This document shows positions 25,377 to 34,992 of a stretch of 64,000 nucleotides of DNA, in pieces. Numbering within the stretch: the stretch's first letter is position 1; every line of letters starts with the position of its first letter. The stretch covers positions 1,736,001 to 1,800,000 of the forward strand of contig NZ_CP014671.1 of NCBI RefSeq assembly GCF_001697225.1. Reading direction: 5' to 3'. The notes under the pieces are model-generated. The model ran no database searches, had not been told where the DNA came from, and saw nothing but the letters and a program-made list of their open reading frames with translations. The DNA comes from Immundisolibacter cernigliae (GTDB lineage: Bacteria > Pseudomonadota > Gammaproteobacteria > Immundisolibacterales > Immundisolibacteraceae). Made by a program: the position numbers and the translations under genes.

Positions 25377-26174
25377 ATGAACCAGCCTCGTGACTTCGAA
25401 CTGCCGGTCGGCATCCGCCCCGACCAATGCTCGCCCGAAGAATGGCAGACGCGAGTGGAGCTTGCCGCCGCCTACCGCCTGGCCGACCGTTTCGGCTGGT
25501 CGATGCTGATCTTCAACCACATCACCGCCCGCGTGCCGGGCAAGGACGATCATTTCCTGATCAACAACTTCGGCCTGATGTACGACGAGATCACGGCCTC
25601 CAACCTGCTCAAGATCGATCTGGACGGCAAGCTGGTCGGCGACTATGTCGGTGAGACGCGCGTGAACCGCGCCGGCTACGTGATCCACAGCGCGATTCAC
25701 GCCGCCCGCCACGATGTCGGCTGCGTGATGCACACCCACACCGTGGCCGGCGAGGCGATATCGACCTGCGCCACCGGCCTGCTGCACGTCAATCAGGACT
25801 CGATGCAGCTGACCGGCCAGGTGGCCTACCACGAGTTCGAGGGCCTGGCCGTCGACGATGGCGAGAAGCAGCGCCTGGTGGCCGACTTTGGCGACAAGAA
25901 GGTGCTGGTGCTGCGCAACCACGGCATGCTGACGGCCGGCAGCAGCGTCGGCGAAGCCTTCATGCTGATGTGGTTGCTGGAACACGCCTGCCGCGTGCAG
26001 GTGGCGGCATTGTCGATGGGCCAGCCGCTGCACGGCGCGCCGGAGGTGCTCGGGCGCATCGCCGAGCTGGTGCCCACCCAGCAGGGCATCATCACGCCGA
26101 CCGGCCTGGGCGGACTGCCGTTCCGGTCGCTGATGCGCTGGCTGGACCGGCAGGATTCCAGTTACCGAAACTGA
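25377..26174 (+). CDS. Class II aldolase/adducin family protein
   Basis: A 265-residue zinc-dependent aldolase-like protein. The metal site is built from CVMHTHTVAGEA and LRNHGMLTAGSSVGEAF; the N-terminal part has WSMLIFNHITARVPG. Family members cleave sugar phosphates or act as decarboxylases/aldolases on hydroxy acids in aromatic or carbohydrate catabolism. GAGGAG lies nine bases upstream. It faces the Rieske dioxygenase operon, which suggests a related catabolic role, but substrate specificity is unknown. Confidence 0.88.
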   Translation: MNQPRDFELPVGIRPDQCSPEEWQTRVELAAAYRLADRFGWSMLIFNHITARVPGKDDHFLINNFGLMYDEITASNLLKIDLDGKLVGDYVGETRVNRAGYVIHSAIHAARHDVGCVMHTHTVAGEAISTCATGLLHVNQDSMQLTGQVAYHEFEGLAVDDGEKQRLVADFGDKKVLVLRNHGMLTAGSSVGEAFMLMWLLEHACRVQVAALSMGQPLHGAPEVLGRIAELVPTQQGIITPTGLGGLPFRSLMRWLDRQDSSYRN

Positions 26175-26203
26175 GCTGCGCTTTCACACAGGGAGGGGTG
26201 ACC

Positions 26204-26599
26204 ATGCCACTGGCCAGATTCGTGCTGATCTTCACCGGCATTTCGTTTTTCGGATATGCCGTCGCCTGCTTTGTGTATCCGGTCGAGGTGGCTGGCCGCT
26301 TCACCGGCTACGGCCTCGAAGCCGCTGCCGGACTGGTCGAGGTGCGCGCCATGTACGGTGGGCTGCAGGCCGGTTTCGGCGTCTTCTGCCTGCTGGCCGG
26401 CTGGCGGCGGGAATGGACGGTGCCGGGCCTGACGGCCATTGCCACCGTGATGGGTGGCCTGGTTCTGACGCGCAGCATCGCCATGGGCATCCACGGTCCG
26501 GCCGGCGCGAATCCCGGCGCCGCCATCTACGAGGGCATCACCACCGCGCTGGCGGTGTTCGCGCTGATCCGCCTGCGTGGCCTGCGGGAGCGCGTGTGA
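26204..26599 (+). CDS. DUF4345 family membrane protein
   Basis: A 131-residue protein with about four hydrophobic spans: FVLIFTGISFFGYAVACFVY, AMYGGLQAGFGVFCLLAG, VPGLTAIATVMGGLVLTRS and GITTALAVFALIRLRG. This fits the DUF4345 family, which has no known function. A strong GGGAGGGG precedes the ATG at 26204. It follows the aldolase by 29 bases and touches the next gene by one base (TGATG). Confidence 0.75.
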   Translation: MPLARFVLIFTGISFFGYAVACFVYPVEVAGRFTGYGLEAAAGLVEVRAMYGGLQAGFGVFCLLAGWRREWTVPGLTAIATVMGGLVLTRSIAMGIHGPAGANPGAAIYEGITTALAVFALIRLRGLRERV

Positions 26600-27045
26600 T
26601 GAGCTGGGCCAAGCGTCTGATTTGCCTGTTCATTGCCGTCAGCGGCGCAGCCGGAGCCGATCCCATGCAAGAGGTTCTCGCAGTCGATGACGCCCGCACC
26701 GCGGCCCTGATCGCCGCCGACCGGCCGGCCCTGGACCGCACCCTCGCGCGGGAACTGCGCTACGTGCACAGCAACGGCCTGACACAGGACCGGGCCACGT
26801 ATCTGGATGCCACCATCGGTGGCACCATGCAGTACCGCGTCATCAGGCCGCTGCAGCGGCAGGCGCGCCCTATCGCCGAGACAGTGGTGCTGCTGACCGG
26901 CAGCAATCACGTTGAAGTCGTGCTCAATGGCAGGCCGCTGCAGGCCGAGGTGCTGTACACCGCGGTTTACCTGCAGGAAGACGGCGCCTGGAAGATGACC
27001 GCCTGGCAGTCCACACCCGCCCCGGCCGAGAGCCCCACGCCGTGA
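26599..27045 (+). CDS. Secreted DUF4440/SnoaL-like protein
   Basis: A 148-residue protein. The N-terminus, [20 protein letters not shown], looks like a signal peptide. The remainder has the NTF2-like pattern of DUF4440: [36 protein letters not shown], then [10 protein letters not shown] near the end. Such proteins bind small molecules or have ketosteroid-isomerase-like folds. The start codon overlaps the upstream stop by one base, and its own stop overlaps the next gene by four. Confidence 0.75.
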   Translation: MSWAKRLICLFIAVSGAAGADPMQEVLAVDDARTAALIAADRPALDRTLARELRYVHSNGLTQDRATYLDATIGGTMQYRVIRPLQRQARPIAETVVLLTGSNHVEVVLNGRPLQAEVLYTAVYLQEDGAWKMTAWQSTPAPAESPTP

Positions 27046-28505
27046 CGACGCTTTCCCTGGGCGCCAGCGCCGCTGGCGTCCCGGTTGACCTGCTGGTCGG
27101 CATGGCCAACCGGCATGGCCTGATCGCCGGCGCCACCGGCACCGGCAAGACCGTCACCCTGCAGACCCTGGCCGAGGGCTTCTCGCGGGCCGGGGTACCG
27201 GTGTTCCTGGCCGACGTGAAGGGCGACCTGTCCGGCCTGGCGCAGGCGGCGCAGCCGGGCGAGCGCATCCTGGCCCGCGTGGCCGAGCTGGGCATCACGG
27301 ACTACGCGCCGCGCGCCAACCCGGTAGTGTTCTGGGATCTGTACGGCAAGGCGGGCCACCCGGTGCGGGCCACGGTGTCCGATCTGGGGCCGTTGCTGCT
27401 GGCAAGCCTGCTGGAACTGAACGACACGCAGACCGGCGTGCTGTACGCGGCGTTCAAGGTGGCGGACGACCAGGGTCTGCTGTTGCTGGACCTGAAGGAT
27501 CTGCGCAGTTTGCTGGCCTGGGTGGCCGACAACTCGGCCACCCTGCGCGGCCAGTACGGCAACCTCAGCGGCGCCAGCGTGGCGGCCATTCAGCGTCAGC
27601 TGCTGGTGCTGGAAGCAGACGGTGCCGCGCTGTTCTTTGGCGAGCCGGCGCTCGATCTGGCCGACCTGACGCGAACGGATTTCTCCGGCCAGGGCGTGAT
27701 CAGCGTGCTCGACGCCACCGCGCTGATGCCCCGGCCGCGCCTGTACGCCACCTTCCTGCTGTGGCTGCTGGCCGAGCTGTTCGAGCGGCTGCCGGAAGTC
27801 GGCGACCTCGACCGGCCGCGGCTGGTGTTCTTCTTCGACGAGGCGCACCTGCTGTTCGACACCGCGCCCAAGGCGCTGCTGGAAAAGATCGAACAAGTGG
27901 TGCGCCTGATCCGCTCCAAGGGCGTCGGCATCTACTTCGTCAGCCAGAACCCACAGGACATTCCGGACCCGGTGCTGGGCCAGCTCGGCAACCGCGTGCA
28001 GCACGCGCTGCGCGCCTTCACGCCGCGAGACCGCGCCGCCGTGCGCGCCGCGGCACAGAACTTTCGCGCCAATCCGGGGCTGGACGTGGAAAGCACGCTG
28101 ACCGAGCTGGCGATCGGCGAGGCGCTGGTGTCGGTGCTCGACGCGCGCGGCATGCCAACGCCGGTCGAGCGCACGCTGATCCGCCCGCCGCAGTCGCGCC
28201 TGGGCCCGCTCACGCCGGCCGAACGGACCGAACACATGGCCCGCTCGCCGCTGGCCGGGCGTTACGACACGCCGGTCGACCGCGAATCGGCGCACGAGCT
28301 GCTGGCCGCGAGGACCAGCGCCGCCGTGGTCGCGCCGGCCGCTGCACCTGAGCCGCGAAGCGAAACGGCTGCCCCCCGGCGCGGCCGCGAGCCGGACACG
28401 CTGCTGGAAACCACCGCCAAAAGCGCCCTGCGCGCCATCGGCAGCCAGCTTGGCCGACAGCTGGTGCGCGGCGTGCTGGGTTCGTTGCTGGGCGGCCGGC
28501 GCTAG
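27042..28505 (+). CDS. HerA-like/DUF853 ATPase (YjgR family)
   Basis: A 487-residue P-loop ATPase of the HerA/FtsK superfamily. Walker A is GATGTGKT near residue 31; Walker B is [12 protein letters not shown] near residue 265; sensor-type [11 protein letters not shown] follows. The C-terminal part, with [24 protein letters not shown], is typical of YjgR/DUF853. The molecular role of YjgR is not established; HerA relatives translocate DNA. The GTG start overlaps the preceding stop by four bases, so the gene is coupled to the DUF4440 gene. Confidence 0.88.
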   Translation: MTTLSLGASAAGVPVDLLVGMANRHGLIAGATGTGKTVTLQTLAEGFSRAGVPVFLADVKGDLSGLAQAAQPGERILARVAELGITDYAPRANPVVFWDLYGKAGHPVRATVSDLGPLLLASLLELNDTQTGVLYAAFKVADDQGLLLLDLKDLRSLLAWVADNSATLRGQYGNLSGASVAAIQRQLLVLEADGAALFFGEPALDLADLTRTDFSGQGVISVLDATALMPRPRLYATFLLWLLAELFERLPEVGDLDRPRLVFFFDEAHLLFDTAPKALLEKIEQVVRLIRSKGVGIYFVSQNPQDIPDPVLGQLGNRVQHALRAFTPRDRAAVRAAAQNFRANPGLDVESTLTELAIGEALVSVLDARGMPTPVERTLIRPPQSRLGPLTPAERTEHMARSPLAGRYDTPVDRESAHELLAARTSAAVVAPAAAPEPRSETAAPRRGREPDTLLETTAKSALRAIGSQLGRQLVRGVLGSLLGGRR

Positions 28506-28531
28506 TTGCGGGCGGGAGAACCGCCGACGCG

Positions 28532-29170
28532 TCAGGTGAGCTGGTACCGCTGCGCGTGCGTGTCCAGCAGCTCCTGCTGGGCGTTGATGCGCGGGAACGG
28601 CGCGTCCGGCACCGGCACGCCCAGGAACGCGCACAGCGGCGCCCAACCCCGGGCCACGTCATACACCAGCAGGCGCTCGGCCGGCAGGGCGTCCTGCACG
28701 GCGCGGTTGTGGCGCTCGAAGACCTCGATCACGTGCGCGCGGTCGTCGATGCGGCCCGCGAAGATGCGTTTTTGCACGATGTCGCGCGCCATCACGATCT
28801 GCCGCCGGGCCGCCTCGTCGTGCGGCATTTCCGGCGCGCCCATGAAGCGAAACAGCGTGCTGTCGATGCTGCTGAACCAGCGCGCGGCATCGCGCACGGT
28901 AAGGATCACCTTGGCCTGCGGATAGAACGCCGCCAGTTCGCGCCAGAAATGGCTGGCCGGCCAGTCCACCGCGGCCCGGAAATCGCCGAGCAGGCTGTCC
29001 CAGTCGCCGCGCGCGCCGGCGGCGAACTGCTGCCACATCGGCCCGTGCTCGATGTGCTCGAAGATGCGCGTCATGTGGTAGCACGGACCGAAGCCGAGTT
29101 GTTCGAGGGCCGCCTTCAGCGACAGCGTGCCGGTGCGGCCCATGCCGGCGCCGATTACTTGCAATGCCAT
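28532..29170 (-). CDS. Sulfotransferase family protein
   Basis: A 212-residue protein with the PAPS 5'-phosphosulfate loop GAGMGRTGTLSLKAALEQLG at the N-terminus and a 3'-phosphate region near FWRELAAFYPQAKVILTVRD. This is the single-domain sulfotransferase family common in bacteria and related to eukaryotic secondary-metabolite forms. The acceptor substrate is unknown. AAGGAG supports the start at 29170. It is convergent with the HerA-like gene and upstream of nothing obvious in its pathway. Confidence 0.85.
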   Translation of the reverse strand: MALQVIGAGMGRTGTLSLKAALEQLGFGPCYHMTRIFEHIEHGPMWQQFAAGARGDWDSLLGDFRAAVDWPASHFWRELAAFYPQAKVILTVRDAARWFSSIDSTLFRFMGAPEMPHDEAARRQIVMARDIVQKRIFAGRIDDRAHVIEVFERHNRAVQDALPAERLLVYDVARGWAPLCAFLGVPVPDAPFPRINAQQELLDTHAQRYQLT

Positions 29171-29227
29171 GCGCGCTTGCTCCTTGAATGGACGTCACGA
29201 CGACCGGCGCAGACCGCGGCCCCGGCG

Positions 29228-29758
29228 TCACCTGTGCGGGGAATGGTAGGGCACGGCCTGGCCGGCAAGGGCCGCCAGCGCCGTCCTCACGTCGGCAAAC
29301 TCCTGCAACTGTTGCAGCGTGGCGACCGTCGGCCGGATCAGATGCAACTCGCCCCGCCAGCCGGCATCGAGCGCGTCGGCCGGGCGCAGCCAGCGGTAGT
29401 CCACCGCCTCCACATCGTCGATGCGCACGCCGCCGCAGCCGTTGGCATCGGCAACGAAAAACCAGGTCGCATAGCGGCGCGGTTGCCCCGGCGGCGTGGT
29501 CCAGTGGGCGACTTCCACCAGGGCGTCGGGGTCCAGCAGCAGCCCGGCTTCCTCGGCCGCCTCGCGCACCGCCGCGTAGCGCGGCGCCAGGTCGGCGCCA
29601 CGGTGATGATCGGCCGCGTCGACCCGCCCGCCGGGGAACACCCAGGCACCGGGCGCGAACACCAACGTCGGGCTGCGCTGCAACAGCAGCACCTCAAGGC
29701 CGTGCGCGCCGTCGCGCAGCGGTGCCACGGTGGCCGCCGGCTGTACCGGGACGGTCAT
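29228..29758 (-). CDS. NUDIX hydrolase
   Basis: A 176-residue NUDIX protein. The box is seen as FPGGRVDAAD...AAVREAAEEAGLLL, with the longer spacing found in the CoA/NUDT7-NUDT19 type of NUDIX enzymes. It should hydrolyse a nucleoside-diphosphate-linked compound such as CoA derivatives. The ATG overlaps the stop of the YdcF-like gene (ATGA), so the two are coupled. Confidence 0.85.
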   Translation of the reverse strand: MTVPVQPAATVAPLRDGAHGLEVLLLQRSPTLVFAPGAWVFPGGRVDAADHHRGADLAPRYAAVREAAEEAGLLLDPDALVEVAHWTTPPGQPRRYATWFFVADANGCGGVRIDDVEAVDYRWLRPADALDAGWRGELHLIRPTVATLQQLQEFADVRTALAALAGQAVPYHSPHR

Positions 29759-30507
29759 GCGCCGCCGCCGTAGCGCAGGCGGTACCAGGCGCCGCCCAGA
29801 TACTCGTGCAGCGCCAGCGTGGAGCGCGCCAGCGCCGTCGCATCGGGCAGCCAGTCGAGGGCGTCGAAGCGGCGCTCGGCCGGCACCAGCGTCGGCGCCG
29901 GCAGCACGGTAAAACCGACGCGCCGGAACACCGCCGCGGCGCGCGGCAGATGCCAGGCGTGGCTGACCAGCGCAATGCGGTCTATGCCATCGGCCGCCAG
30001 CAGCTGGCGTGCGTAGCGGGCATTGTCGTAGGTAGTCAGCGCGCGACCCTCCACCCAGCGCGCCCGCACGCCCCAGTCGAGCAGGGTTTCGGCCATCAGC
30101 TCGGCCCCCGGCCTGCGGCCGGCCAGCGCCCCGTCGGTGACCAGGACCGGCAAGTTGACTTCCCTGGCGAGCCTGGCGCCGTAGCGCAGTCGCTCCAGCG
30201 CCAGCGCCGACACCGTTGCACCGTCGTAGTCCGCCAGACCCCGCTGCGCGCCCGCACCCAGGATGACCACCGCCTGCGCCGTGCGCAGTGCCTGTGCGTC
30301 GAGCGGGGGGTAGCGACTGAGCGAATCGAGCAGCGCATCGGCGACGCGGCCGCACGACAGCACCAGCAGCAAGGCCGCCCCGACTACACCGACGCCGTGC
30401 ACCACGCGCGGCCGGCGCGCCGCCACGGCCGCCGCCAGCAGCAGCAGCGCGAACAGCCCCGGCGGCTTGAGCAGCGCCGCCAGCACCTTGACGGCGTAGA
30501 ACTCCAC
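29755..30507 (-). CDS. YdcF/ElyC-type DUF218 membrane protein
   Basis: A 250-residue protein with two N-terminal membrane spans (LLKPPGLFALLLLAAAVAA and VVGAALLLVLSCG) and a periplasmic DUF218 domain: AVVILGAGAQ, LVTDGALAG, RALTTYDNARYA and VSHAWHLPRAAAVFRRVGF. Relatives such as ElyC and SanA act in envelope integrity and in recycling of the lipid carrier or enterobacterial common antigen. It follows lipA by 2 bases. Confidence 0.87.
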   Translation of the reverse strand: MEFYAVKVLAALLKPPGLFALLLLAAAVAARRPRVVHGVGVVGAALLLVLSCGRVADALLDSLSRYPPLDAQALRTAQAVVILGAGAQRGLADYDGATVSALALERLRYGARLAREVNLPVLVTDGALAGRRPGAELMAETLLDWGVRARWVEGRALTTYDNARYARQLLAADGIDRIALVSHAWHLPRAAAVFRRVGFTVLPAPTLVPAERRFDALDWLPDATALARSTLALHEYLGGAWYRLRYGGGA

Positions 30508-30509
30508 GT

Positions 30510-31454
30510 TCAGGCCACGGCGTGGCCGGCGGCCTGCAGGTCGGCGTGGTAGGACGAGCGCACCAGCGGACCGCTGGCGACGTTCGAGAAGCCCATTTCC
30601 CGGCCGCGCGCCGCCAGCTCGGCGAAGGTGTCCGGCGTCACGTAGCGGCGCACCGGCAGGTGATGCGCGGACGGCGCCAGGTACTGGCCGATGGTCAGCA
30701 TGTCGACGTCATGGGCGCGCAGGTCGGCCATCACCGTGAGCACCTCCTCGTCGGTCTCGCCCAGGCCCAGCATCAGGCCGGACTTGGTCGGCAGCTGCGG
30801 CAGCAGCGCCTTGCAGCGCTTGAGCAGCGCCAGCGAGCCCTGGTAGTCGGCGCCCGGCCGGGCCGCCGCGTACAGGCGCGGCACGGTCTCGATGTTGTGA
30901 TTGAACACGTCCGGCGGCGCGGCACTGAAGATCTCCAGAGCGACGTCGATGCGGTGGCGAAAGTCAGGTACCAGCACCTCGATGGTGGTGGCGGGCGAGC
31001 GCTCGCGCACGGCGCGGATGCAGTCCACGAAGTGACCGGCGCCGCGGTCGGGCAAATCGTCGCGGTCCACCGAGGTGATGACCACGTACTTCAGACCCAG
31101 CGTGCCCACCGCATCGGCCAGGTGCGCCGGTTCGCTGGGGTCCAGCGGGTCCGGGCTGCCGTGCGCCACGTCGCAGAACGGGCAGCGGCGGGTGCACTTG
31201 TGGCCCATGATCATGAACGTGGCGGTGCCCTTGCTGAAGCACTCGCCGATGTTCGGGCACGACGCTTCCTCGCACACCGTGTGCAGGGCGTTGTCGCGCA
31301 GCAGCGTCTTGACGCGCTGGAAGTTGGGGCCGGCCGGCAGGCGCACGCGCAGCCAGTCCGGCTTGCGCAGCGGCGCGGCGGCCGGCTCCACCTTGACCGG
31401 GATGCGCGAGACCTTGTCCAAGCCGCGCTGGCCGAGCTTGCGGGAAGTGGTCAC
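30510..31454 (-). CDS. lipA: Lipoyl synthase LipA
   Basis: A 314-residue radical SAM enzyme that inserts two sulfurs into octanoyl groups on lipoyl domains. The radical SAM cluster is CTRRCPFC; the N-terminal auxiliary cluster cysteines are in [30 protein letters not shown] and the final [10 protein letters not shown], including the conserved RSSYHA, are present. AAGGA precedes the GTG at 31454, which I prefer to a TTG start at 31487. No lipB is adjacent. Confidence 0.96.
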   Translation of the reverse strand: MTTSRKLGQRGLDKVSRIPVKVEPAAAPLRKPDWLRVRLPAGPNFQRVKTLLRDNALHTVCEEASCPNIGECFSKGTATFMIMGHKCTRRCPFCDVAHGSPDPLDPSEPAHLADAVGTLGLKYVVITSVDRDDLPDRGAGHFVDCIRAVRERSPATTIEVLVPDFRHRIDVALEIFSAAPPDVFNHNIETVPRLYAAARPGADYQGSLALLKRCKALLPQLPTKSGLMLGLGETDEEVLTVMADLRAHDVDMLTIGQYLAPSAHHLPVRRYVTPDTFAELAARGREMGFSNVASGPLVRSSYHADLQAAGHAVA

Positions 31455-31596
31455 GGCGGCGTTCCTTGCTGGGTAGGGAGAAGTCAATTCTAGAATCCTC
31501 GGAGGGATGTGCTGAAACGCGCGATGATCGCCCGGCGCGGTCGCACTCTATCCCGACCCGCCTTGCTATAGCCTTCAAGCGTCTGCGGACACCCAC

Positions 31597-32553
31597 ATGG
31601 AATCAGACCACCATCACCACCACGGCCCGCTGAGCGACGGGCGCCTTGCGTGGGCCATCGCCATCAATGTGCTGCTGACGGTGGTGCAGGTGGCGGCCGG
31701 CGTGGTATCCGGCTCGCTGGGCTTGATTGCGGACGCGCTGCACAACCTGTCCGATGCCGCGTCGATGGGCATTGCGCTGCTGGCACAGAAGATCGCCCGC
31801 CGCCCGGCCGACCGGCTGATGACCTTCGGCTACCAGCGCGCGGAGCTGGTGGCGACGCTGATCAACGTGACCGCGCTGCTGCTGGTGGGCGGTTATCTGC
31901 TGATCGAGGCCATCAGCCGCTTTGTGTCGCCGACACCGGTGCAGGGCTGGCCGGTGGTGATCGTGGCCGGCGTGGCGCTGGTCATCGACATCCTCACCGC
32001 GCTGATCATCTACCGCGGCGCCAGGCACAGCCTCAACATTCGCGCGGCTTTCGTGCACAACGTAACCGACGCGCTGGCCTCGGTGGGCGTGATCGTGGCC
32101 GGCACGCTGATCCTGTTGTATGACCTCATCGTCGCGGACCTGCTGGTGACGGTGGCGATTTCCGGCTACGTCATTTATCAGGCCATGGGGCTGCTGCCGC
32201 GCACCGTTCGCCTGTTGATGGGGGCCATGCCGGACGACCTGGAATACGACGCCATCGTGGCGGCGCTGCGCGCCACCCCCGGCGTGCGCGACATCCACCA
32301 CCTGCACGTGTGGAATCTGGACGAGCACCGCCGTGCGCTGGAGGCGCACCTGGTGCCGGAAGCGGACGACCTGGCCGCCTTCGAGCAGCTCAAGCACCGG
32401 GTACGCGAGGTGCTGCGCAAGCGCTTTCACGTGGAGCACGCCACGCTCGAGCCGTGCATTGCCGACCGTACGGGCGCGCCCATCGTGCGCATGCAACCGC
32501 CACATCGTCACGAGGCGGCGGCAGGCAGCGACAAGACCGGTCGCGCACATTAA
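31597..32553 (+). CDS. Cation diffusion facilitator (CDF) metal efflux protein
   Basis: A 318-residue inner membrane Zn2+/Cd2+-type exporter with about six spans. The paired metal-site motifs HNLSDA and HNVTDA (HxxxD twice) mark zinc-transporting CDFs. The cytoplasmic C-terminal domain has GVRDIHHLHVWNLDEHRRALEAHL. The N-terminus has a run of five histidines that may sense or gather metal. It works by proton antiport. It is divergent from lipA. Confidence 0.93.
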   Translation: MESDHHHHHGPLSDGRLAWAIAINVLLTVVQVAAGVVSGSLGLIADALHNLSDAASMGIALLAQKIARRPADRLMTFGYQRAELVATLINVTALLLVGGYLLIEAISRFVSPTPVQGWPVVIVAGVALVIDILTALIIYRGARHSLNIRAAFVHNVTDALASVGVIVAGTLILLYDLIVADLLVTVAISGYVIYQAMGLLPRTVRLLMGAMPDDLEYDAIVAALRATPGVRDIHHLHVWNLDEHRRALEAHLVPEADDLAAFEQLKHRVREVLRKRFHVEHATLEPCIADRTGAPIVRMQPPHRHEAAAGSDKTGRAH

Positions 32554-32677
32554 GTGAAGCAACTGCACCTGACGGCGGACAAGCGCCAGCGATGGCACAA
32601 ACGCAAGCTGCGGCGCGGCTGCGGCACAATCGCGACGCAGCCGGTCAGGCGCGACCGGCCTTCAGGGAGGAGGGGAT

Positions 32678-33349
32678 ATGGAATCGCTGACCGCCGCCAC
32701 GGCGCTGTTTCTGGGCATGCACTGGATTGTGTCCGGTAGCCCGCTGCGAAATGTGGTCGTCGCCCGCACCGGCGAGGGGCCGTTCAAGGCCGGCTTCGCG
32801 CTGATCATCGCCATCAGCATCGCCTGGATGGGCTGGGCCTACGCTCACGCGCCGTATGTCGAAACCTGGGGCACGGCGGCGGGCCTGAAGCCGCTGAGCT
32901 GGGTGCTGATGGCGCTGGCCTTCGTCCTGTTGGCAGCCAGCGCGACGGCCAAAAACCCCACCACGCTGGGCAGCGTGCCGCCGGATCAGGTGCAGGCGCG
33001 CGGCATCGTGCGCATCACCCGCCACGGCGGGCTGTTCGGGCTTGGCCTGTGGGGTCTCTCGCACTTTCTGGTCAACGGTGACTGGGCCTCGCACCTGCTG
33101 TTCGGCAGCTTCGCGTTCCAGGGCCTGATCGCGCCGCTGAACCTGGACCGCAAGTACCGCCAGCGCTTCGGCGCGCCCTGGGAAAGCTTCGCCCGGCAGA
33201 CCTCCTACCTGCCGTTCGTCGCCATCCTGCAGGGGCGAAACCGCCTGGTGCCGGGCGAGATCAACTGGCTCGCCGTGGCGGTGGGCCTTGGCCTGTTCGG
33301 GCTGACGCTGGCCTACCACCAGGCCTGGTTCGGGGCGTCGGCGCTGTGA
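32678..33349 (+). CDS. NnrU family membrane protein
   Basis: A 223-residue NnrU-family membrane protein with about six spans. Family features are FLGMHWIVSGSPLR, ARGIVRITRHGGLFGLGLWGLSHFLVNGD and YRQRFGAPWESFARQTSYLPF. NnrU was first linked to nitrite/nitric oxide metabolism, and similar proteins act as steroid or isoprenoid isomerase-like membrane enzymes. GGGAGGAGGGG precedes the ATG. No denitrification genes are nearby. Confidence 0.85.
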   Translation: MESLTAATALFLGMHWIVSGSPLRNVVVARTGEGPFKAGFALIIAISIAWMGWAYAHAPYVETWGTAAGLKPLSWVLMALAFVLLAASATAKNPTTLGSVPPDQVQARGIVRITRHGGLFGLGLWGLSHFLVNGDWASHLLFGSFAFQGLIAPLNLDRKYRQRFGAPWESFARQTSYLPFVAILQGRNRLVPGEINWLAVAVGLGLFGLTLAYHQAWFGASAL

Positions 33350-33383
33350 AGCCGGCGGGGCGTCCCTGCCCCGCGGCCGCGCG

Positions 33384-33800
33384 TCAGTTGCTCACGCCCT
33401 GCGCATCGCGGGCGTCGAACACCTGCTCCAGCACCTTGATGCCGTTGATGGCGGTCGGAAAGCCGACATAAACCGCCTGTTGCGAAACGGCTTCGACGAT
33501 CTGCTCGCGCGTGCAGCCGATGTTCAGCGCCACATTGGCGTGCAGTTTCAGCTCCAGCTCGGCGCCGATGGCGGTCAGCACCGCCACGTTCAGCAGCTCG
33601 CGCGTCCTGGGGTCCAGCCCCGGGCGCGACAGCACGTCACCGAGCACGAACTCCATGGCCTGGCGCGCCATGTGCGGCGCCACCTTGTTCAGGGTGTTCA
33701 TGACCGAATCGGTCACGCTCGGGCCCTTGGAAAACTCGGCGATCTTGGCCTGACCCCTCTGGTAGCGGACTTCGTTCACGTAATCGGCGTTGTCGGACAT
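33384..33800 (-). CDS. Carboxymuconolactone decarboxylase family protein
   Basis: A 138-residue all-helical protein of the CMD family. It has LDPRTRELLNVAVLTAIGAELELKLHANVALNIGCTREQIVEAVSQ and then a typical VGFPTAINGIKVLEQVF. It lacks the CxxC pair of AhpD peroxidases, so it is nearer the decarboxylase/lactonase branch of aromatic catabolism. AGGAG supports the start at 33800; an in-frame ATG 39 bases upstream is less likely. Confidence 0.85.
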   Translation of the reverse strand: MSDNADYVNEVRYQRGQAKIAEFSKGPSVTDSVMNTLNKVAPHMARQAMEFVLGDVLSRPGLDPRTRELLNVAVLTAIGAELELKLHANVALNIGCTREQIVEAVSQQAVYVGFPTAINGIKVLEQVFDARDAQGVSN

Positions 33801-34003
33801 GGGTTTCTCCTGTGTGTTTTCTGCTGACAAAGGTGCCACGCCAGCACCCGACGCAACTGTGACACGAAGCAGTCGGCCGCACAGCCATTGCGCGCGCCGA
33901 CGCTGACAACGGAACTATCCCCCCGCGCTTCGATCGAAAAAGCTGTCGTCATGGCGACGACCTACCCTTATCCCTCATGAAAGATCAGGAGTCCAAGCAC
34001 ACC

Positions 34004-34609
34004 ATGAAACGCGCAACATTCTTGTCAACCATACTCGCCACCGGCACCCTGGGCGTGGCCACCCTGGCGACAGCACCCGCCCTGGCTGCAAGCGATGGCG
34101 AGGACTGGACGGGCCCCAAGGCCTATGTCGGTGCCGGCGGCAGCTTCGCCAAGATCGACGATGCAAAGGTGGATGACAACGACGTCAGCACCGGCGACCT
34201 GAGCGACTTCGATGACGACCACGTCACCTGGCAGGCCTTCGCCGGCGTGATGGTCACGCCGTGGCTGGGCGTGGAAGCCGGCTACCTGGACCTGCCCAAG
34301 TACGACGACAACGGCTTCGAGATCGACGGCCACGGCTACACCGCCACGGCCTTGCTGGCGGCACCGCTGGGAGACCGCTTCGAGGTCTACGCCAAGGGCG
34401 GCCGGGTCTGGTGGGATGCGCAGGCGGACGGCCCGCTCGGCTTCGACGCCGACATCGACGGTAATGACTGGCTGTACGGCGCGGGCCTGAACGTCGGCCT
34501 GGTGCCGAACCTGAGCCTGCGTCTGGAGTACACCCGCTACCAGCTGGACGGTGACCGTGCCGAGGCCGACCTCGACCTGGCCACCGCAGGCCTGCAGTTT
34601 CAATTCTGA
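34004..34609 (+). CDS. Outer membrane beta-barrel protein (OmpA/OmpW-like, 8 strands)
   Basis: A 201-residue secreted protein. The signal peptide is MKRATFLSTILATGTLGVAT...APALAA. The mature part alternates polar and hydrophobic residues in about eight strand-like segments (AYVGAGGSFAKI, WLGVEAGYLDL, RFEVYAKGGRVWW, LSLRLEYTRYQL) and ends in FQF, a C-terminal aromatic outer membrane signature. The start at 34004 has AGGAG upstream. An acidic loop near residue 45 could bind cations. Exact porin class unknown. Confidence 0.8.
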   Translation: MKRATFLSTILATGTLGVATLATAPALAASDGEDWTGPKAYVGAGGSFAKIDDAKVDDNDVSTGDLSDFDDDHVTWQAFAGVMVTPWLGVEAGYLDLPKYDDNGFEIDGHGYTATALLAAPLGDRFEVYAKGGRVWWDAQADGPLGFDADIDGNDWLYGAGLNVGLVPNLSLRLEYTRYQLDGDRAEADLDLATAGLQFQF

Positions 34610-34630
34610 CTGATTGACCCATCGGCCGAT

Positions 34631-34672
34631 GGCGTCTGCACCATGCCCCGCCCCGGGGGTGGTGCAGACGCC
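34631..34672 (+). terminator. Strong hairpin after the barrel protein gene
   Basis: Perfect 13-base arms GGCGTCTGCACCA (34631-34643) and TGGTGCAGACGCC (34660-34672), with a GC-rich loop, starting 21 bases after the stop. No T-tract. The remaining gap to mltD (34673-34992) shows no gene. Confidence 0.55.
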
Positions 34673-34992
34673 TGCGCCGAACCCTCTTCGCCGGACCTTC
34701 CGCCGCCAGAACGCTTGCCGCGCGTGGCTGTTCCACAGCGTGCAAGACCGCTGCACCCCGCAGCCCGGCCTGCGTAGCGGTTTGAATGGCGACAGCACGC
34801 CCCCTGTCGACCACTTCCCGAGCGCCGCTGCCACAGGCGCACGCCGCGCCTTGAACCCACTGCCCGCACACCGGCACACTGTGCGGGACTTGGGCGTCTG
34901 CGGGGCATCCCGCCAGCGCTTCGCCTCCCGCAACCTCACGCCCACGGTGCCCATCCGGACGCCCGCCGCAGCCACAGCCGAGCCCGATCCCG

